Positions 5,435 through 5,835 of a stretch of DNA of 5,835 nt are shown piece after piece (within the stretch, counting starts at the first letter, position 1; every line of letters begins with the position of its first letter). The position numbers were made by a program, and so were the translations under genes. Origin of the DNA: Candidatus Geohydrothermomicrobium daggyaiense (GTDB taxonomy: Bacteria > Actinomycetota > Geothermincolia > Fen-727 > JACVIW01). The stretch covers positions 1 to 5,835 of the forward strand of contig JACVIW010000160.1 of assembly GCA_015711695.1 (NCBI GenBank), written 5' to 3'. The notes under the pieces were generated by a model that worked only from the letters and a program-made list of their open reading frames with translations, was not told the DNA's origin and did not search any database.

Positions 5435-5835
5435 TCACAGCCCCTGCTGTCTCTTCGCGGTTACCCTGCCGTTGTGGAAAGTTACAGTTGCGTTGCCGTC
5501 TTTTTCTTCACCAACCCAGCCATAGATAATTGCGTAATCTTCGGCACCAGGAGTTCCATAACCCGAGAGAACCCTTCCCGGACCCCCCACTATTTCCACC
5601 ACTTCTTCATACGTCATGCCATTTTGGATTTTCTCATACTCTTCAAGTGTAATTCCCTCAGGCGTCCCTTTGTATTCTGGCACTCCCCGCGAAGGCGATG
5701 AGGGAAGCGGCGTTTTGCCCAGGCGGAATCCCAGTTTGTTTTCACCAGTTACAAGGAACACGAAAATTACAGCGCCCGCGATAAGGGAAAGAATAAGAGC
5801 ACCTGCGAGAATCCACCTTGATTTTGAGCCTGAAT
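5435..5835 (-). CDS. Membrane-anchored DUF3862 (BLIP-like fold) protein, 5' end missing
   Basis: The frame is open to the right edge, so the start lies outside; 132 codons are visible. Residues 7-28 from the edge (WILAGALILSLIAGAVIFVF and on) form one transmembrane helix preceded by basic residues (SGSKSR), so the N-terminus is probably cytoplasmic and the C-terminus outside. A proline- and serine-containing linker (about 29-60) leads to a domain starting ITLEEYEKIQNGMTYEEVVE, then IVGGPG, a small loop with GTPGAEDY, YGWVGEEKDGNATVTFHNGR and the end AKRQQGL. This matches the DUF3862/SmpA-like fold related to beta-lactamase inhibitor protein, found in small lipoproteins and zinc-ribbon membrane proteins. 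A GTG inside the helix (5759-5761) could be mistaken for the start but would cut the helix. The role is unknown; inhibition of beta-lactamase should not be inferred from the fold. A zinc ribbon may precede the helix, outside the window. Confidence 0.8.
   Translation of the reverse strand, partial: SGSKSRWILAGALILSLIAGAVIFVFLVTGENKLGFRLGKTPLPSSPSRGVPEYKGTPEGITLEEYEKIQNGMTYEEVVEIVGGPGRVLSGYGTPGAEDYAIIYGWVGEEKDGNATVTFHNGRVTAKRQQGL

Overview
This 5.8 kb window looks like ordinary chromosomal DNA from a prokaryote, most likely a bacterium. A PlsC-type acyltransferase, Shine-Dalgarno sites before nearly every gene, and a TTGACA/TAAACT promoter-like pair upstream of mnhE point that way. An archaeon is not formally excluded, because the antiporter gene order and DUF169 proteins occur in both domains. 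The phylum cannot be named from the sequence alone. Most genes are on the minus strand; plsC and the ankyrin gene are on the plus strand.

Layout. Positions 1-1245 (minus) hold the start of a tightly packed Na+/H+ antiporter-type membrane operon in the order mnhE, mnhF, mnhG, DUF4040/MbhD-like, running off the left edge. The genes overlap by 4 to 20 bases. A 242-base divergent gap carries promoter candidates for mnhE and for plsC. plsC (1488-2306, plus) encodes a 1-acyl-glycerol-3-phosphate acyltransferase-like protein with an unrecognised C-terminal tail. After a 228-base gap with two small hairpins comes a 200-residue ankyrin-repeat protein (2535-3137, plus). It converges on a DUF169 gene (3177-3866, minus). 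A 391-base non-coding stretch (3867-4257) contains several short perfect palindromes. Next is a minus-strand gene for a sugar-transfer-associated ATP-grasp enzyme (4258-5312), readable only across three frames. At the right edge is the 3' part of a membrane-anchored DUF3862-like protein (5435-5835, minus).

The genes do not form one obvious pathway. The antiporter genes form a co-translated module for cation/proton exchange or for the membrane arm of a related respiratory complex. The others look like independent housekeeping or accessory genes. I found no mobile element, CRISPR array, RNA gene or convincing new system. The most noteworthy items are the triple-frameshifted ATP-grasp gene and the palindrome-rich gap beside it. 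Several upstream TTG starts are possible, and ribosome-binding sites argue for later ATG starts in the ankyrin, DUF169 and ATP-grasp genes; mnhG appears to use TTG genuinely.
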